Translations under genes and position numbers: made by a program
Part shown: positions 29,925-39,372 of the stretch, piece after piece
Numbering within the stretch: position 1 is the first letter of the stretch
How the letters are laid out: every line of letters starts with the position of its first letter
Origin: Dryocola sp031988645
GTDB lineage: Bacteria; Pseudomonadota; Gammaproteobacteria; Enterobacterales; Enterobacteriaceae
Reading direction: 5' to 3'
DNA length: 64,000 nucleotides
Assembly: GCF_051307045.1 (NCBI RefSeq)
Contig: NZ_CP150452.1
Coordinates: 3,844,001-3,908,000, forward strand
Notes under the pieces: generated by a model
What the model was told of the DNA's origin: nothing
The model's input: the letters and a program-made list of their open reading frames with translations, nothing else
The model's database searches: none

Positions 29925-30707
29925 ATGCAACAAACGATACAGGTCGCCGCACCAAAACGTAGCTGGTTCTCGCTGCTAAGCTGGGCGATTGTACTGGCCG
30001 TGCTGCTGGTCTCCTGGCAGGGCGCGGAGATGGCGCCGCTCACGTTGTTTAAAGACGCCGGCAATATGGCGACCTTCGCCGCCGACTTCTTCCCGCCGGA
30101 CTTCAGCCAGTGGCAGGTTTACCTGAGCGAAATGGGCATCACGCTGCAAATCGCCGTCTGGGGCACCGCGCTGTCCATCATCCTCTCCATTCCCTGCGGC
30201 CTGATGTGCGCCGACAACCTGGTGCCCTGGTGGGTTTACCAGCCGATGCGAAGAGCGATGGACGCCTGCCGCGCCATCAACGAAATGGTGTTTGCGATGC
30301 TGTTCGTGGTCGCGGTCGGCCTTGGGCCTTTCGCGGGCGTACTGGCGCTGTTCATCCACACCACCGGCGTTCTCTCCAAGCTGCTTTCCGAAGCGGTTGA
30401 GGCCATCGAACCCGGTCCCGTTGAGGGCATTCGCGCCACCGGGGCCAACAAGCTTGAAGAAATCCTCTATGGCGTACTCCCGCAGGTGATGCCGCTGCTT
30501 ATCTCCTACTCCCTCTACCGCTTTGAGTCCAACGTCCGTTCGGCAACGGTGGTGGGCATGGTGGGCGCAGGCGGAATCGGCGTCACGCTCTGGGAAGCCA
30601 TTCGCGGGTTCCAGTTCCAGCAAACCTGCGCGCTGATGATTGTGATTATCATCACCGTCAGCCTGCTGGATTTCCTGTCGCAGCGTCTGCGCAAACACTT
30701 TATTTAG
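29925..30707 (+). CDS. phnE: PhnE, phosphonate ABC transporter permease
   Basis: A protein of 260 aa with five to six membrane segments and the permease coupling loop around GPVEGIRATGANKLEEILYG, where the cytoplasmic EAA-type helix contacts PhnC. The gene is intact here; in E. coli K-12 it is inactivated by an 8-bp duplication. It starts at the ATG at 29925 (AAACGGAG upstream). It follows the BIME and is followed by phnF 16 bases on. Confidence 0.95.
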   Translation: MQQTIQVAAPKRSWFSLLSWAIVLAVLLVSWQGAEMAPLTLFKDAGNMATFAADFFPPDFSQWQVYLSEMGITLQIAVWGTALSIILSIPCGLMCADNLVPWWVYQPMRRAMDACRAINEMVFAMLFVVAVGLGPFAGVLALFIHTTGVLSKLLSEAVEAIEPGPVEGIRATGANKLEEILYGVLPQVMPLLISYSLYRFESNVRSATVVGMVGAGGIGVTLWEAIRGFQFQQTCALMIVIIITVSLLDFLSQRLRKHFI

Positions 30708-30723
30708 CGAGGCTTTGTTGACG

Positions 30724-31449
30724 ATGAACTTATCCAGACATCCGACCAGTTACCCCACGCGCTACCAGCAGATCGCCGCCCTGCTTGAACAGGAGCTGCG
30801 CAAAAACTACCGCTGCGGCGACTATCTGCCCGCCGAAAGCCAGCTTGCGGCGCGTTATGAGGTAAACCGCCACACGCTGCGCCGCGCCATCGACCAGCTC
30901 GTGGAAAAAGGCTGGGTGCAGCGCCGCCAGGGCGTGGGCGTACTGGTGCTGATGCGCCCGTTCGACTACCCGTTAAATGCCCAGGCGCGTTTTAGCCAGA
31001 ACCTGCTCGACCAGGGCAGCCACCCCACCAGCGAGCGCATGCTTGCGGTGCTGCGCCCGGCTTCCAGCCAGGTCGCCGCCGCGCTTGGCGTGGCCGAGGG
31101 CAAAGACATTATTCACCTGCGCACCCTCAGACGCGTGAACGGCATCGCGGTATGCCTTATCGACCATTACTTTGCCGACCTTTCCTGGTGGCCTGCGCTG
31201 CAGCAGTTCCACAGCGGTTCGCTGCACGAGGTTATTCACACGCGGCTCGGCATCAGCCTGCAACGTACGCAAACCCGCATCAGCGCCCGCCGCGCCCAGG
31301 CGAAAGAAAGCCGCCTGCTGGAAATTCCGAACATGGCGCCGCTGCTGTGCGTTCGCACCCTTAACCATCGCGAAGGCGAGGCAAGCCCGGCGGAATACTC
31401 CGTCAGCCTGACCCGCGCCGACATGATTGAATTCACCATGGAGCACTAA
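30724..31449 (+). CDS. phnF: PhnF, GntR-family regulator of the phn operon
   Basis: A protein of 241 aa, equal to E. coli PhnF, from the ATG at 30724 (MNLSRHPTSYPTRYQQ). The GntR winged helix has YEVNRHTLRRAIDQLVEKGW. A UTRA ligand-binding domain follows (QTRISARRAQAKE, LCVRTLNHREGE). It is thought to act as a repressor inside the operon, but its ligand is not settled. The stop abuts the phnG start (TAAATG). Confidence 0.95.
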   Translation: MNLSRHPTSYPTRYQQIAALLEQELRKNYRCGDYLPAESQLAARYEVNRHTLRRAIDQLVEKGWVQRRQGVGVLVLMRPFDYPLNAQARFSQNLLDQGSHPTSERMLAVLRPASSQVAAALGVAEGKDIIHLRTLRRVNGIAVCLIDHYFADLSWWPALQQFHSGSLHEVIHTRLGISLQRTQTRISARRAQAKESRLLEIPNMAPLLCVRTLNHREGEASPAEYSVSLTRADMIEFTMEH

Positions 31450-31911
31450 ATGGACGCACCGCAATTTGACATCGCACAGCGCCAGCACTGGATGGCCGTG
31501 CTCGCCCACAGCGAACCGCAAGAGCTGGCCAGCCGCTGGGAAGCTCTGAAGCTTAACCCTGCCTATCAGGTTATCCGAAAGCCGGAAACGGGCCTGGTGC
31601 AGATTCAGGCGCGTATGGGCGCAACCGGGCAACGCTTTTTTGCAGGCGACGCCACGCTCACCCGCGCCGTGGTGCAGCTCGATAACGGCATCTACGGCTA
31701 CAGCTATTTAACAGGGCGCGACAAAGCCCACGCCGAGCGCTGCGCGGTTATCGACGCGCTGATGCAGGACAAAGCCTGTTTTCACACCCTGCAGGAAACC
31801 TTAATTGCGCCGCTGGCCACCAATCGCGAACAGCGCCTGGCCAAAAGGCGCGCCGAGGTAAACAGCAGCCGAGTCGACTTCTTTACCCTGGTTCGCGGAG
31901 ATAACGCATGA
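31450..31911 (+). CDS. phnG: PhnG, carbon-phosphorus lyase core subunit
   Basis: A protein of 153 aa of the PhnG family (GLVQIQARMGATGQRFFAGDATLTR). PhnG, H, I and J form the lyase core complex. With PhnI it replaces the adenine of ATP by the phosphonate to give a ribose-1-phosphonate 5-triphosphate. It starts directly at the phnF stop and overlaps phnH by four bases (ATGA). Confidence 0.96.
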   Translation: MDAPQFDIAQRQHWMAVLAHSEPQELASRWEALKLNPAYQVIRKPETGLVQIQARMGATGQRFFAGDATLTRAVVQLDNGIYGYSYLTGRDKAHAERCAVIDALMQDKACFHTLQETLIAPLATNREQRLAKRRAEVNSSRVDFFTLVRGDNA

Positions 31912-32492
31912 CCCTGATGACCGCCTTTACCCTGCCCGTGCAGGACGCCCAACAGAGCTTTCGCCGCCTGCTTAAAGCGATGAGCGAGCCGGGCGTTATC
32001 GTCGCCCTGCATTCGCTAAGCCAGGGCTGGGCGCCGCTAAACGTGGCCTCCACCAGCGTGCTGCTCACCCTTGCCGATAACGACACGCCGGTATGGATAA
32101 GCGCGGCGCTGGAAAACGAAGCCGCCGCGCAAAACGTCCGTTTCCATACGAATGCGCCCCTTTGCCTGAGGCCGGACCAGGCGCAGTTCGCCGTTGCCGG
32201 CGAGACGATTTCAGCCGACGAGCTTAACGCGCTGGCGCAGGGGAGCGACGTCGCGCCGGACACCAGCGCCACGCTGATTGTGCAGGTCAGCAGCCTGAGC
32301 GGCGGCCGCATGCTGCGCCTGACGGGCGCGGGCATTCGCGAGGAGCGCATGATCGCCCCGCAGCTGCCGGAATGCGTGCTTCATGAGTTAACCGAACGCC
32401 CGCACCCGTTCCCGCTGGGCATCGACCTGATCCTTACCTGCGGTGAACGCCTGCTGGCCATTCCCCGCACCACTCACGTGGAGGTGTGCTGA
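31908..32492 (+). CDS. phnH: PhnH, carbon-phosphorus lyase core subunit
   Basis: A protein of 194 aa matching PhnH (FRRLLKAMSEPGVIVAL, HPFPLGIDLILT, near the end RTTHVEVC). PhnH is a PLP-transferase-fold protein without PLP that forms part of the core complex. It is translationally coupled at both ends: ATGA with phnG and TGATG with phnI. Confidence 0.96.
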   Translation: MTLMTAFTLPVQDAQQSFRRLLKAMSEPGVIVALHSLSQGWAPLNVASTSVLLTLADNDTPVWISAALENEAAAQNVRFHTNAPLCLRPDQAQFAVAGETISADELNALAQGSDVAPDTSATLIVQVSSLSGGRMLRLTGAGIREERMIAPQLPECVLHELTERPHPFPLGIDLILTCGERLLAIPRTTHVEVC

Positions 32493-33556
32493 TGTACGTC
32501 GCCGTGAAAGGGGGCGAGAAGGCGATTGCCGCCGCCCATATCCTGCAGGAACAGAACCGCCGCGGCAGCCAAAGCCATGCGGAAATCAGCGTCGCGCAGC
32601 TTGAGCAGCAGCTTGGCCTGGCGGTGGATCGGGTGATGACCGAAGGCGGCATCGCCGACCGCGAGCTGGCGGCGCTTGCCCTTAAACAGGCCAGCGGCGA
32701 CACGGTAGAAGCCATCTTCCTGCTGCGCGCCTACCGCACGACGCTGCCTCGCCTGGCGGTAAGCGAGCCTTTAGATACCGCGAAAATGCGCCTCGAACGC
32801 CGCATTTCGGCAACGTACAAAGACGTGCCCGGCGGGCAGCTGCTCGGCCCGACCTACGACTACACCCACCGCCTGCTGGATTTCACGCTGCTGGCGAACG
32901 GCGAGGCTCCGGTGCTGAAAACCGGCGCTGACAATGCCGAACCCGCGCCGCACGTCTTTAGCCTGCTGGCAAAACAGGGTCTGGCGAAAGCCGAAGAGGA
33001 TAACGGCGCACGGCCGGACGATATTACCCGCCAGCCGCCGGTTTATCCGTGCTCCCGTTCGTCGCGCCTGCAGCAGCTGGTGCGCGGCGACGAAGGTTTT
33101 CTGCTGGCGCTGGCCTACTCCACCCAGCGCGGATACGGGCGCAACCACCCCTTCGCCGGCGAAATTCGCAGCGGCTACGTTGCTATCGACATCACGCCGG
33201 AAGAGCTGGGTTTTTCGGTGAACGTCGGCGAACTGCTGCTGACCGAATGCGAAATGGTCAACGGTTTTGTCGCCCCCGCTGACGAAGCGCCGCACTTCAC
33301 GCGGGGCTACGGGCTGGTATTCGGCATGAGCGAACGCAAAGCGATGGCGATGGCGCTGGTCGACCGCGCCCTGCAGGCCCCGGACTACGACGAAAACATA
33401 GCCGGCCCGGCGCAGGATGAAGAGTTCGTGCTGGCGCATGCGGACAACGTCGAGGCCGCCGGTTTCGTCTCGCACCTCAAGCTGCCGCACTACGTCGATT
33501 TCCAGGCCGAACTGGAACTGCTTAACCGCCTGATAAAGGAGCGCGAAAATGGCTAA
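32492..33556 (+). CDS. phnI: PhnI, nucleosidase subunit of the carbon-phosphorus lyase
   Basis: A protein of 354 aa, equal to E. coli PhnI, from the ATG at 32492 (MYVAVKGGEKAIAAAH). Conserved segments include RRISATYKDVPGGQLLGPTY and YSTQRGYGRNHPFAGEIRSG. PhnI is the nucleosidase that removes adenine in the first step. It overlaps phnJ by eight bases. Confidence 0.97.
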   Translation: MYVAVKGGEKAIAAAHILQEQNRRGSQSHAEISVAQLEQQLGLAVDRVMTEGGIADRELAALALKQASGDTVEAIFLLRAYRTTLPRLAVSEPLDTAKMRLERRISATYKDVPGGQLLGPTYDYTHRLLDFTLLANGEAPVLKTGADNAEPAPHVFSLLAKQGLAKAEEDNGARPDDITRQPPVYPCSRSSRLQQLVRGDEGFLLALAYSTQRGYGRNHPFAGEIRSGYVAIDITPEELGFSVNVGELLLTECEMVNGFVAPADEAPHFTRGYGLVFGMSERKAMAMALVDRALQAPDYDENIAGPAQDEEFVLAHADNVEAAGFVSHLKLPHYVDFQAELELLNRLIKERENG

Positions 33557-34394
33557 TCTGAGCGGCTATAACTTCGCTTATCTGGACGAACAAACCAAAC
33601 GCACGCTGCGCCGCGCCATTTTGAAAGCCGTGGCGATTCCGGGCTACCAGGTGCCGTTTGGCGGTCGTGAGATGCCCATGCCGTACGGCTGGGGCACCGG
33701 CGGCATCCAGATTACCGCAAGCGTAATCGGCGAGGCCGACGTGCTGAAGGTCATCGATCAGGGCGCGGATGACACCACCAACGCCGTGTCGATCCGTAAT
33801 TTCTTTAAGCGCGTAACCGGCGTAAACACCACCGAGCGCACGGAGGACGCCACGCTAATCCAGACGCGCCACCGCATCCCGGAAACGCCGCTGACGGAAG
33901 ATCAGATATTGATTTTCCAGGTGCCAATCCCCGAACCGCTGCGCTTTATCGAACCGCGCGAAACGGAAACCCGCACCATGCACGCGCTCGAAGAATACGG
34001 CGTGATGCAGGTGAAGCTGTACGAAGATATCGCCCGTTTCGGCCACATCGCCACCACCTACGCCTACCCGGTGAAGGTGAACGAGCGCTACGTCATGGAC
34101 CCGTCGCCGATCCCGAAATTCGATAACCCGAAAATGGACATGATGCCCGCGTTGCAGCTGTTCGGCGCCGGGCGCGAAAAGCGCATTTACGCGGTGCCGC
34201 CGTTTACCCGCGTGGAAAGCCTCGACTTTGACGATCATCCGTTTACCGTTCAGGAGTGGGATCGGCCCTGCGCCATTTGCGGCTCGCGCCACAGCTACCT
34301 GGATGAAGTGGTGCTCGACGACGCGGGCAGCCGCATGTTCGTCTGCTCCGATACCGATTTCTGCCGCCAGAACAGCGAGGCCGCCTCCCAATGA
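33549..34394 (+). CDS. phnJ: PhnJ, radical SAM carbon-phosphorus lyase
   Basis: A protein of 281 aa. The iron-sulphur cluster Cys cluster is in the C-terminal part (RPCAICGSRHSYLDE, then MFVCSDTDFC), the unusual CX2CX21CX5C-like arrangement of PhnJ. It cleaves the C-P bond by radical chemistry, releasing the alkane. The N-terminus YNFAYLDEQTKRTLRRAILK is typical. It overlaps phnI and phnK. Confidence 0.97.
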   Translation: MANLSGYNFAYLDEQTKRTLRRAILKAVAIPGYQVPFGGREMPMPYGWGTGGIQITASVIGEADVLKVIDQGADDTTNAVSIRNFFKRVTGVNTTERTEDATLIQTRHRIPETPLTEDQILIFQVPIPEPLRFIEPRETETRTMHALEEYGVMQVKLYEDIARFGHIATTYAYPVKVNERYVMDPSPIPKFDNPKMDMMPALQLFGAGREKRIYAVPPFTRVESLDFDDHPFTVQEWDRPCAICGSRHSYLDEVVLDDAGSRMFVCSDTDFCRQNSEAASQ

Positions 34395-35149
34395 CTCAAC
34401 CCCTGCTTTCGGTCAACAACCTGACGCACCTCTACGCCCCCGGCAAGGGCTTTAGCGACGTCTCCTTTGAACTCTATCCCGGCGAAGTGTTGGGTATCGT
34501 CGGCGAATCCGGCTCCGGGAAAACGACGCTGCTGAAGTCTATCTCCGCCCGCCTTACGCCGCAGAAAGGCGAAGTGATGTATCTCGACGCCTCGCTGTAC
34601 GGCATGAGCGAAGGCGAACGCCGCCGCCTGCTGCGCACCGAGTGGGGCGTGGTGCATCAGCACGCGATGGACGGCCTGCGCCGCCACGTTTCCGCCGGCG
34701 GCAATATCGGCGAAAGGCTGATGGCAACCGGCGCCCGGCACTACGGCGAGATCCGCGCCACCGCCCGGCGCTGGCTTGAGGAAGTGGAAATCCCCGCCTC
34801 GCGCATCGACGATCTGCCGACGACGTTTTCCGGCGGCATGCAGCAGCGCCTGCAAATCGCCCGCAACCTGGTCACCCATCCAAAGCTGGTGTTTATGGAC
34901 GAGCCCACCGGCGGGCTGGACGTGTCCGTGCAGGCGCGCCTGCTTGACCTGCTGCGCGGCCTGGTACGCGAGCTGAACCTGGCGGTGGTGATCGTTACCC
35001 ATGATTTGGGCGTAGCGCGCCTGCTGGCCGACCGTCTGCTGGTGATGAAGCAGGGTCAGGTGGTGGAAAGCGGGCTTACGGACCGCGTGCTGGACGACCC
35101 GCACCATCCCTACACCCAGCTGCTTGTTTCTTCGGTTCTTCAGAATTAG
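34391..35149 (+). CDS. phnK: PhnK, ABC-type ATPase of the lyase complex
   Basis: A protein of 252 aa with Walker A GESGSGKTTLLKS, signature FSGGMQQRLQIARNL and Walker B LVFMDEPTGGLD. It binds the core complex near PhnJ instead of serving a transporter. Its ATG overlaps the phnJ stop (ATGA). phnL follows eight bases after its stop. Confidence 0.96.
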   Translation: MTQPLLSVNNLTHLYAPGKGFSDVSFELYPGEVLGIVGESGSGKTTLLKSISARLTPQKGEVMYLDASLYGMSEGERRRLLRTEWGVVHQHAMDGLRRHVSAGGNIGERLMATGARHYGEIRATARRWLEEVEIPASRIDDLPTTFSGGMQQRLQIARNLVTHPKLVFMDEPTGGLDVSVQARLLDLLRGLVRELNLAVVIVTHDLGVARLLADRLLVMKQGQVVESGLTDRVLDDPHHPYTQLLVSSVLQN

Positions 35150-35157
35150 GTGGGCGC

Positions 35158-35862
35158 ATGACCAGATTACGGGTAGAAAACCTGAGCAAAACCTTTGTGT
35201 TACACCATCAGCACGGCATTCGCCTGCCGGTGCTGGCGAAAGCGACGCTGGAGGTAAAATCCGCAGAGTGCGTGGTGCTGCACGGCCATTCCGGCAGCGG
35301 AAAATCCACCCTGCTGCGTTCGCTGTACGCCAACTACCTGCCGGATGAAGGCCATATCTGGGTCAGGCATGGCGACGAATGGCTGGATATCGTCCAGGCT
35401 CCGGCGCGCGAGGTGCTGGCGGTGCGGCGCCAGACCATCGGCTGGGTGAGCCAGTTCTTGCGCGTTATCCCGCGGATTTCTGCGCTGGAAGTGGTGATGC
35501 AGCCGCTGCTGGATCTGGGCGTGCCGCGTGAAGAGTGCGCCACCAAAGCGGCGGCGCTGTTAACTCGCCTGAACGTCCCGGAGCGCCTGTGGAGCCTTGC
35601 GCCATCCACCTTTTCCGGCGGCGAACAGCAGCGCGTGAATATCGCTCGCGGCTTTATCGTCGATTATCCGATTCTGCTGCTTGATGAGCCCACGGCCTCG
35701 CTGGATGCGAAAAACAGCGCCGCCGTGGTGTCGCTGATTCTTGAGGCTAAGGCGCGCGGGGCGGCGGTGGTGGGCATTTTCCACGACGAGGCGGTGCGTA
35801 ACCAGGTGGCGGATCGCCTGCATTCTATGGCTGCGGTGGAGGTACAACATGATTCTCAATAA
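35158..35862 (+). CDS. phnL: PhnL, second ABC-type ATPase of the lyase operon
   Basis: A protein of 234 aa with Walker A GHSGSGKSTLLRSL, signature FSGGEQQRVNIARGF and Walker B ILLLDEPTASLD. It is slightly longer than the E. coli protein (226 aa). It acts with PhnK on the core complex. The 3' end overlaps phnM by 14 bases. Confidence 0.96.
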   Translation: MTRLRVENLSKTFVLHHQHGIRLPVLAKATLEVKSAECVVLHGHSGSGKSTLLRSLYANYLPDEGHIWVRHGDEWLDIVQAPAREVLAVRRQTIGWVSQFLRVIPRISALEVVMQPLLDLGVPREECATKAAALLTRLNVPERLWSLAPSTFSGGEQQRVNIARGFIVDYPILLLDEPTASLDAKNSAAVVSLILEAKARGAAVVGIFHDEAVRNQVADRLHSMAAVEVQHDSQ

Positions 35863-36985
35863 CGTCAGGCTGGTGCTGGAAAACGAAGTGGTCAACGGTT
35901 CGCTGGAAGTGGCCGATGGGGTTATCCGCAACTTTGCCGACAGCCCAAGCCAGCTTGCGCAGGCGCAGGACGGCGAAGGCGGCTGGCTGCTGCCGGGGCT
36001 TATCGAACTGCATACCGATAATCTGGATAAATTCTTTACCCCGCGCCCGAAGGTGGACTGGCCCGCCCACTCCGCCATGAGCAGCCACGACGCGCTGATG
36101 GTGGCCAGCGGCATCACCACGGTGCTTGACGCGGTGGCGCTGGGCGACGTGCGCGACGGCGGCGACAGGCTGGAAAACCTGGAGAAGATGATTAACGCGG
36201 TGATGCACAGCCAGCAGCGCGGCGTGAACCGCGCCGAACACCGCCTTCATCTGCGCTGCGAGCTGCCGCATCACACCACCCTGCCGCTGTTCCGGCAGCT
36301 GATTGACCGGGGCGGCGTCTCGCTGGTGTCGCTGATGGACCACTCGCCGGGCCAGCGCCAGTTCTCCAACCTCATCAAGTACCGCGAATACTATCAGGGC
36401 AAATACCAGCTCAACGACGCGGAGATGGACAGCTACGAAGCCGATCAGCTGGCGCTTGCGGAACGCTGGTCGCAGCCAAACCGCCAGGCGATCGCCGCGG
36501 AATGCCGGGCGCGTAATATCGCCCTTGCCAGCCACGACGACGCCACCGCCGCGCACGTTGCGGAATCGCGCGAGCTGGGCAGCGTAATCGCTGAGTTTCC
36601 GACCACGCTTGAAGCGGCGCAGGCTTCTCGCCGGCACGGGCTAAGCGTGCTGATGGGCGCGCCGAATATTGTCCGCGGCGGCTCGCACTCCGGGAACGTG
36701 GCAGCCCATCAGCTCGCGCAGGCTGGGCTGCTGGATATTCTCTCCTCCGACTATTACCCGGCGAGCCTGTTGGACGCCGCCTTCCGCGTGGCGCACGACG
36801 ATTCCAACAGCTTTACGCTGCCGCAGGCCGTGGCGCTGGTTACGCGCAACCCGGCCAAAGCGCTGCATCTGGAAGACCGGGGCGTGCTGGCGGAAGGCAG
36901 GCGCGCGGACATGGTGCTGGCGCATCAGCATGGCGATCACGTACGCGTCGGACACGTCTGGCGCCAGGGAATTCGGGTGTTCTGA
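35849..36985 (+). CDS. phnM: PhnM, ribose-1-phosphonate triphosphate diphosphatase
   Basis: A protein of 378 aa, equal to E. coli PhnM, from the ATG at 35849 behind GGAGG; longer readings run into phnL. An amidohydrolase fold with LPGLIELHTDNLDKFF, LMDHSPGQRQF, ASHDDATAAHV and SSDYYP metal-site segments. It removes diphosphate from the phosphonate triphosphate intermediate. The stop overlaps the phnN ATG (TGATG). Confidence 0.97.
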   Translation: MILNNVRLVLENEVVNGSLEVADGVIRNFADSPSQLAQAQDGEGGWLLPGLIELHTDNLDKFFTPRPKVDWPAHSAMSSHDALMVASGITTVLDAVALGDVRDGGDRLENLEKMINAVMHSQQRGVNRAEHRLHLRCELPHHTTLPLFRQLIDRGGVSLVSLMDHSPGQRQFSNLIKYREYYQGKYQLNDAEMDSYEADQLALAERWSQPNRQAIAAECRARNIALASHDDATAAHVAESRELGSVIAEFPTTLEAAQASRRHGLSVLMGAPNIVRGGSHSGNVAAHQLAQAGLLDILSSDYYPASLLDAAFRVAHDDSNSFTLPQAVALVTRNPAKALHLEDRGVLAEGRRADMVLAHQHGDHVRVGHVWRQGIRVF

Positions 36986-37572
36986 TGAGCAAAGTGGTCT
37001 GGTTGATGGGAGCGTCCGGCTCCGGGAAGGACAGCCTGCTGACGGCGCTGCGCCAGCAGCAGCATAATCGGCTGCTGATAGCGCACCGCTACATTACCCG
37101 CGCCGCGGACGCGGGCTGCGAGAACCATATTTCCCTGAGTGAAAGGGAATTTACCCAGCGCCAGCAGCAGGGGCTGTTCGCCCTGAGCTGGCGGGCGCAT
37201 CAGCAAAGCTACGGCGTTGGCGTCGAGCTGGATATCTGGCTGGAGGCCGGGTTCGACGTGGTGGTGAACGGCTCGCGCCAGCATCTTAAGCAGGCGCGCG
37301 AACGCTACGGTCACGCGCTGGTGCCCATTTGCCTGCACGTCTCAACGGAGGTGCTGCGGCAGCGGCTGGAACAGCGCGGGCGGGAAACGCCGCAGCAAAT
37401 CGAGCAGCGCCTGCGGCGGGCGACGATCTCAGCCCCGGATTTGGACTCCTGTCTGGTACTCAATAACGACGGCAGTCTGCTACAGTCTGTCGAGTCGTTT
37501 ATGCGTCTGGTTAACGGCCAGCGCAACGCCAACGTCGTCCACTTTCGGCCAAAGGAGCCTCGTCATGTCTGA
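36985..37572 (+). CDS. phnN: PhnN, ribose 1,5-bisphosphokinase
   Basis: A protein of 195 aa with the P-loop GASGSGKDSLLTAL (about 8-21) and a guanylate-kinase-like fold (RYITRAADAGCENHISLSE). It turns ribose 1,5-bisphosphate into phosphoribosyl diphosphate, which links phosphonate breakdown to nucleotide synthesis. It overlaps phnO by eight bases. Confidence 0.96.
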   Translation: MSKVVWLMGASGSGKDSLLTALRQQQHNRLLIAHRYITRAADAGCENHISLSEREFTQRQQQGLFALSWRAHQQSYGVGVELDIWLEAGFDVVVNGSRQHLKQARERYGHALVPICLHVSTEVLRQRLEQRGRETPQQIEQRLRRATISAPDLDSCLVLNNDGSLLQSVESFMRLVNGQRNANVVHFRPKEPRHV

Positions 37573-38032
37573 TACCGTTGAATTTCGCCGCGCCACCATT
37601 GCCGATAGCGATACCGTCTATGCCCTGATTTGCGAGCTAAAACAGGCGGAGTTTGACCGGCAGGCGTTTAACGTTGGGTTTGCGGCAAACCTTGAAGATC
37701 ACAACCTGTGCTATCAGCTGGCCCTGGTGAACGGCGCGGTTGTCGGCATGATTGGTTTGCATATGCAGTTCCATTTGCATCATGCGAACTGGATCGGCGA
37801 GATTCAGGAGCTGGTGGTGATGCCGCAGGCGCGCGGCCACGGCGTGGGCAGCAAGCTGCTGGCCTGGGCGGAAGAGCAGGCGCGTATCGCCGGCGCGGAG
37901 CTGACGGAGCTTTCCACCGGCAAAGGAAGGCTGGACGCTCATCGTTTCTACGCGCGCGAAGGATATCAGCAGACCCATTTCCGGTTTACCAAACCCGTGG
38001 AGACACTGAATGAGCCTCAAGCTAACCCTTAG
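37565..38032 (+). CDS. phnO: PhnO, aminoalkylphosphonate N-acetyltransferase
   Basis: A protein of 155 aa of the GNAT fold, with ELVVMPQARGHGVGSKLLAW forming the acetyl-CoA site and GRLDAHRFYAREGYQQTHF. It acetylates aminomethyl- and aminoethylphosphonates before lysis. The C-terminus runs about ten residues beyond the E. coli protein because the gene overlaps phnP by 23 bases. Confidence 0.95.
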   Translation: MSDTVEFRRATIADSDTVYALICELKQAEFDRQAFNVGFAANLEDHNLCYQLALVNGAVVGMIGLHMQFHLHHANWIGEIQELVVMPQARGHGVGSKLLAWAEEQARIAGAELTELSTGKGRLDAHRFYAREGYQQTHFRFTKPVETLNEPQANP

Positions 38033-38769
38033 CGGCACCGGCGGCGCGCAGCTTGTGCCCGCCTTTGGCTGCCGCTGCGCCGCCTGCGAGCGCGCCCGCA
38101 ACGATCCCCAATATCGTCGCAAACCCTGCAGCGCGGTGGTGAAGTTTAACGATGCGGTGACGCTGCTGGACGCGGGCATGCCGGATCTGATGGATCGCTG
38201 GCGGCCGGAAGACTTTCAGCAGTTTTTACTGACCCACTACCATATGGATCACGTGCAGGGTCTGTTTCCCCTGCGCTGGGGCGTCGGCAAGAAGATCCGC
38301 GTCTACGGCCCGCCCGATGAACAGGGCTGCGACGATCTCTTTAAGCACCCAGGCATGCTGGATTTCAGCCACACGCTTGAGCCTTTTGTCTGGTTTACCC
38401 TCCAGGCTCTGCGCGTTACCCCGCTGCCGCTTAATCATTCGAAACTGACCTTCGGTTATCTGTTCGAAACGCCCCATAGCCGCGTAGCCTGGCTCAGCGA
38501 TACCGCAGGCCCTGCCGGAAAAAACCCTGAAGTTTCTCGCCAACAACAGGCCGCAGATTATCGTTATCGACTGCAGCCACGAGCCGCGCCCTGAAACGCC
38601 GAAAAACCATTGTGATTTAAACACGGTGATAGCGCTAAACGAGCAAATCGGCTGCCCGCGCGTGATCCTCACGCATATCAGCCACCAGTTCGACTGCTGG
38701 CTGATGGAAAACGCTCTGCCGGAGGGTTTCGAAGCCGGGTTTGACGGGCAGGAAATTTGTGTGGCTTAG
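38010..38769 (+). CDS. phnP: PhnP, cyclic phosphate phosphodiesterase, one-base frameshift
   Basis: Joined length 252 aa, as in E. coli. A metallo-beta-lactamase fold: zinc-ribbon-like start (GCRCAACERAR), the metal motif LTHYHMDHVQG, HSRVAWLSDTAG, and in the second frame IDCSHEPRP and LTHISHQFDCW. The first frame ends at 38594. One extra C at 38510-38512 (GGCCCT; GGCCT expected) restores DTAGLPEKTLKFLANNQPQ. It opens the 5-phosphoribosyl 1,2-cyclic phosphate formed by PhnJ. It is the last gene of the operon. Confidence 0.95.
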
Positions 38770-38777
38770 ACCGGGCT

Positions 38778-38853
38778 ATGTCGGCTGGCGCTGACGCTTA
38801 GCCGACCTGCAAAACGCTAATGTAGGGTGGATAAGCGCAAGCGCCATCCACCG
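38778..38853. repeat. 76-bp REP-containing repeat, left copy
   Basis: Identical base for base to 39373-39448 and in the same orientation. The first half has an inverted repeat (GTCGGCT ... AGCCGAC). The second half is a REP hairpin (GGTGGATAAGCG ... CGCCATCCACC). It ends three bases before the transposase stop codon. Confidence 0.95.
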
Positions 38854-38855
38854 CC

Positions 38856-39353
38856 TCATCTACGCTCGCCGGTATTCAACTCTTCTGACACCCCCGCCCA
38901 GTCCGCCGGATAAATCCCTCGCTTAACGTCCCGATGAAAAGACGAGAAAGGCCAGTCGCTGACCTTATCCACCAATCCATGCTTCAGGGGGTTGATGTAG
39001 AGGTAATTCATATGCGCCGCGTAATCCTGTTCATCCCTGATACAGTGCTCCCAAAAGCGTTTTTGCCAGACGGGGCGCGCCGCGTAATGTAGCGATTTAG
39101 TGAAGGATTTTTTTATTTCCCGCCAGCGTGCGGAATAATCGCTGTCCCCTGCCGGAAGCGTCCAGATGCAGTGCATATGGTCGGGTAAAACCACCCATGC
39201 GTTTATCCTGAAGGGAGAGCGTAGCTTCACCTTTTGGATAGCCTGCCTCAGTTCGGCGAGATGACGAGTAAGTAAATCGCTATGGCGATGGAAAAGGTTA
39301 ACGGTAAAAAACCAGGTTCCGCCCGGCACGTAAGAACGGCGATAGTTCGGCAT
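38856..39353 (-). CDS. REP-associated tyrosine transposase (RAYT)
   Basis: A protein of 165 aa of the Y1 transposase family found with REP elements. The metal-binding HUH motif is LPDHMHCIW (about 57-65) and the catalytic Tyr lies in MNYLYINPLKHG (about 116). The N-terminus YRRSYVPGGTWFFTVNL is characteristic. Such enzymes cut and join single-stranded REP sequences and probably spread them. The gene is bracketed by identical 76-bp REP repeats and sits between phnP and yjdP, which are neighbours in E. coli, so it is an insertion in this lineage. Confidence 0.92.
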   Translation of the reverse strand: MPNYRRSYVPGGTWFFTVNLFHRHSDLLTRHLAELRQAIQKVKLRSPFRINAWVVLPDHMHCIWTLPAGDSDYSARWREIKKSFTKSLHYAARPVWQKRFWEHCIRDEQDYAAHMNYLYINPLKHGLVDKVSDWPFSSFHRDVKRGIYPADWAGVSEELNTGERR

Positions 39354-39372
39354 GCTGCGCTTCCTTGTGAAA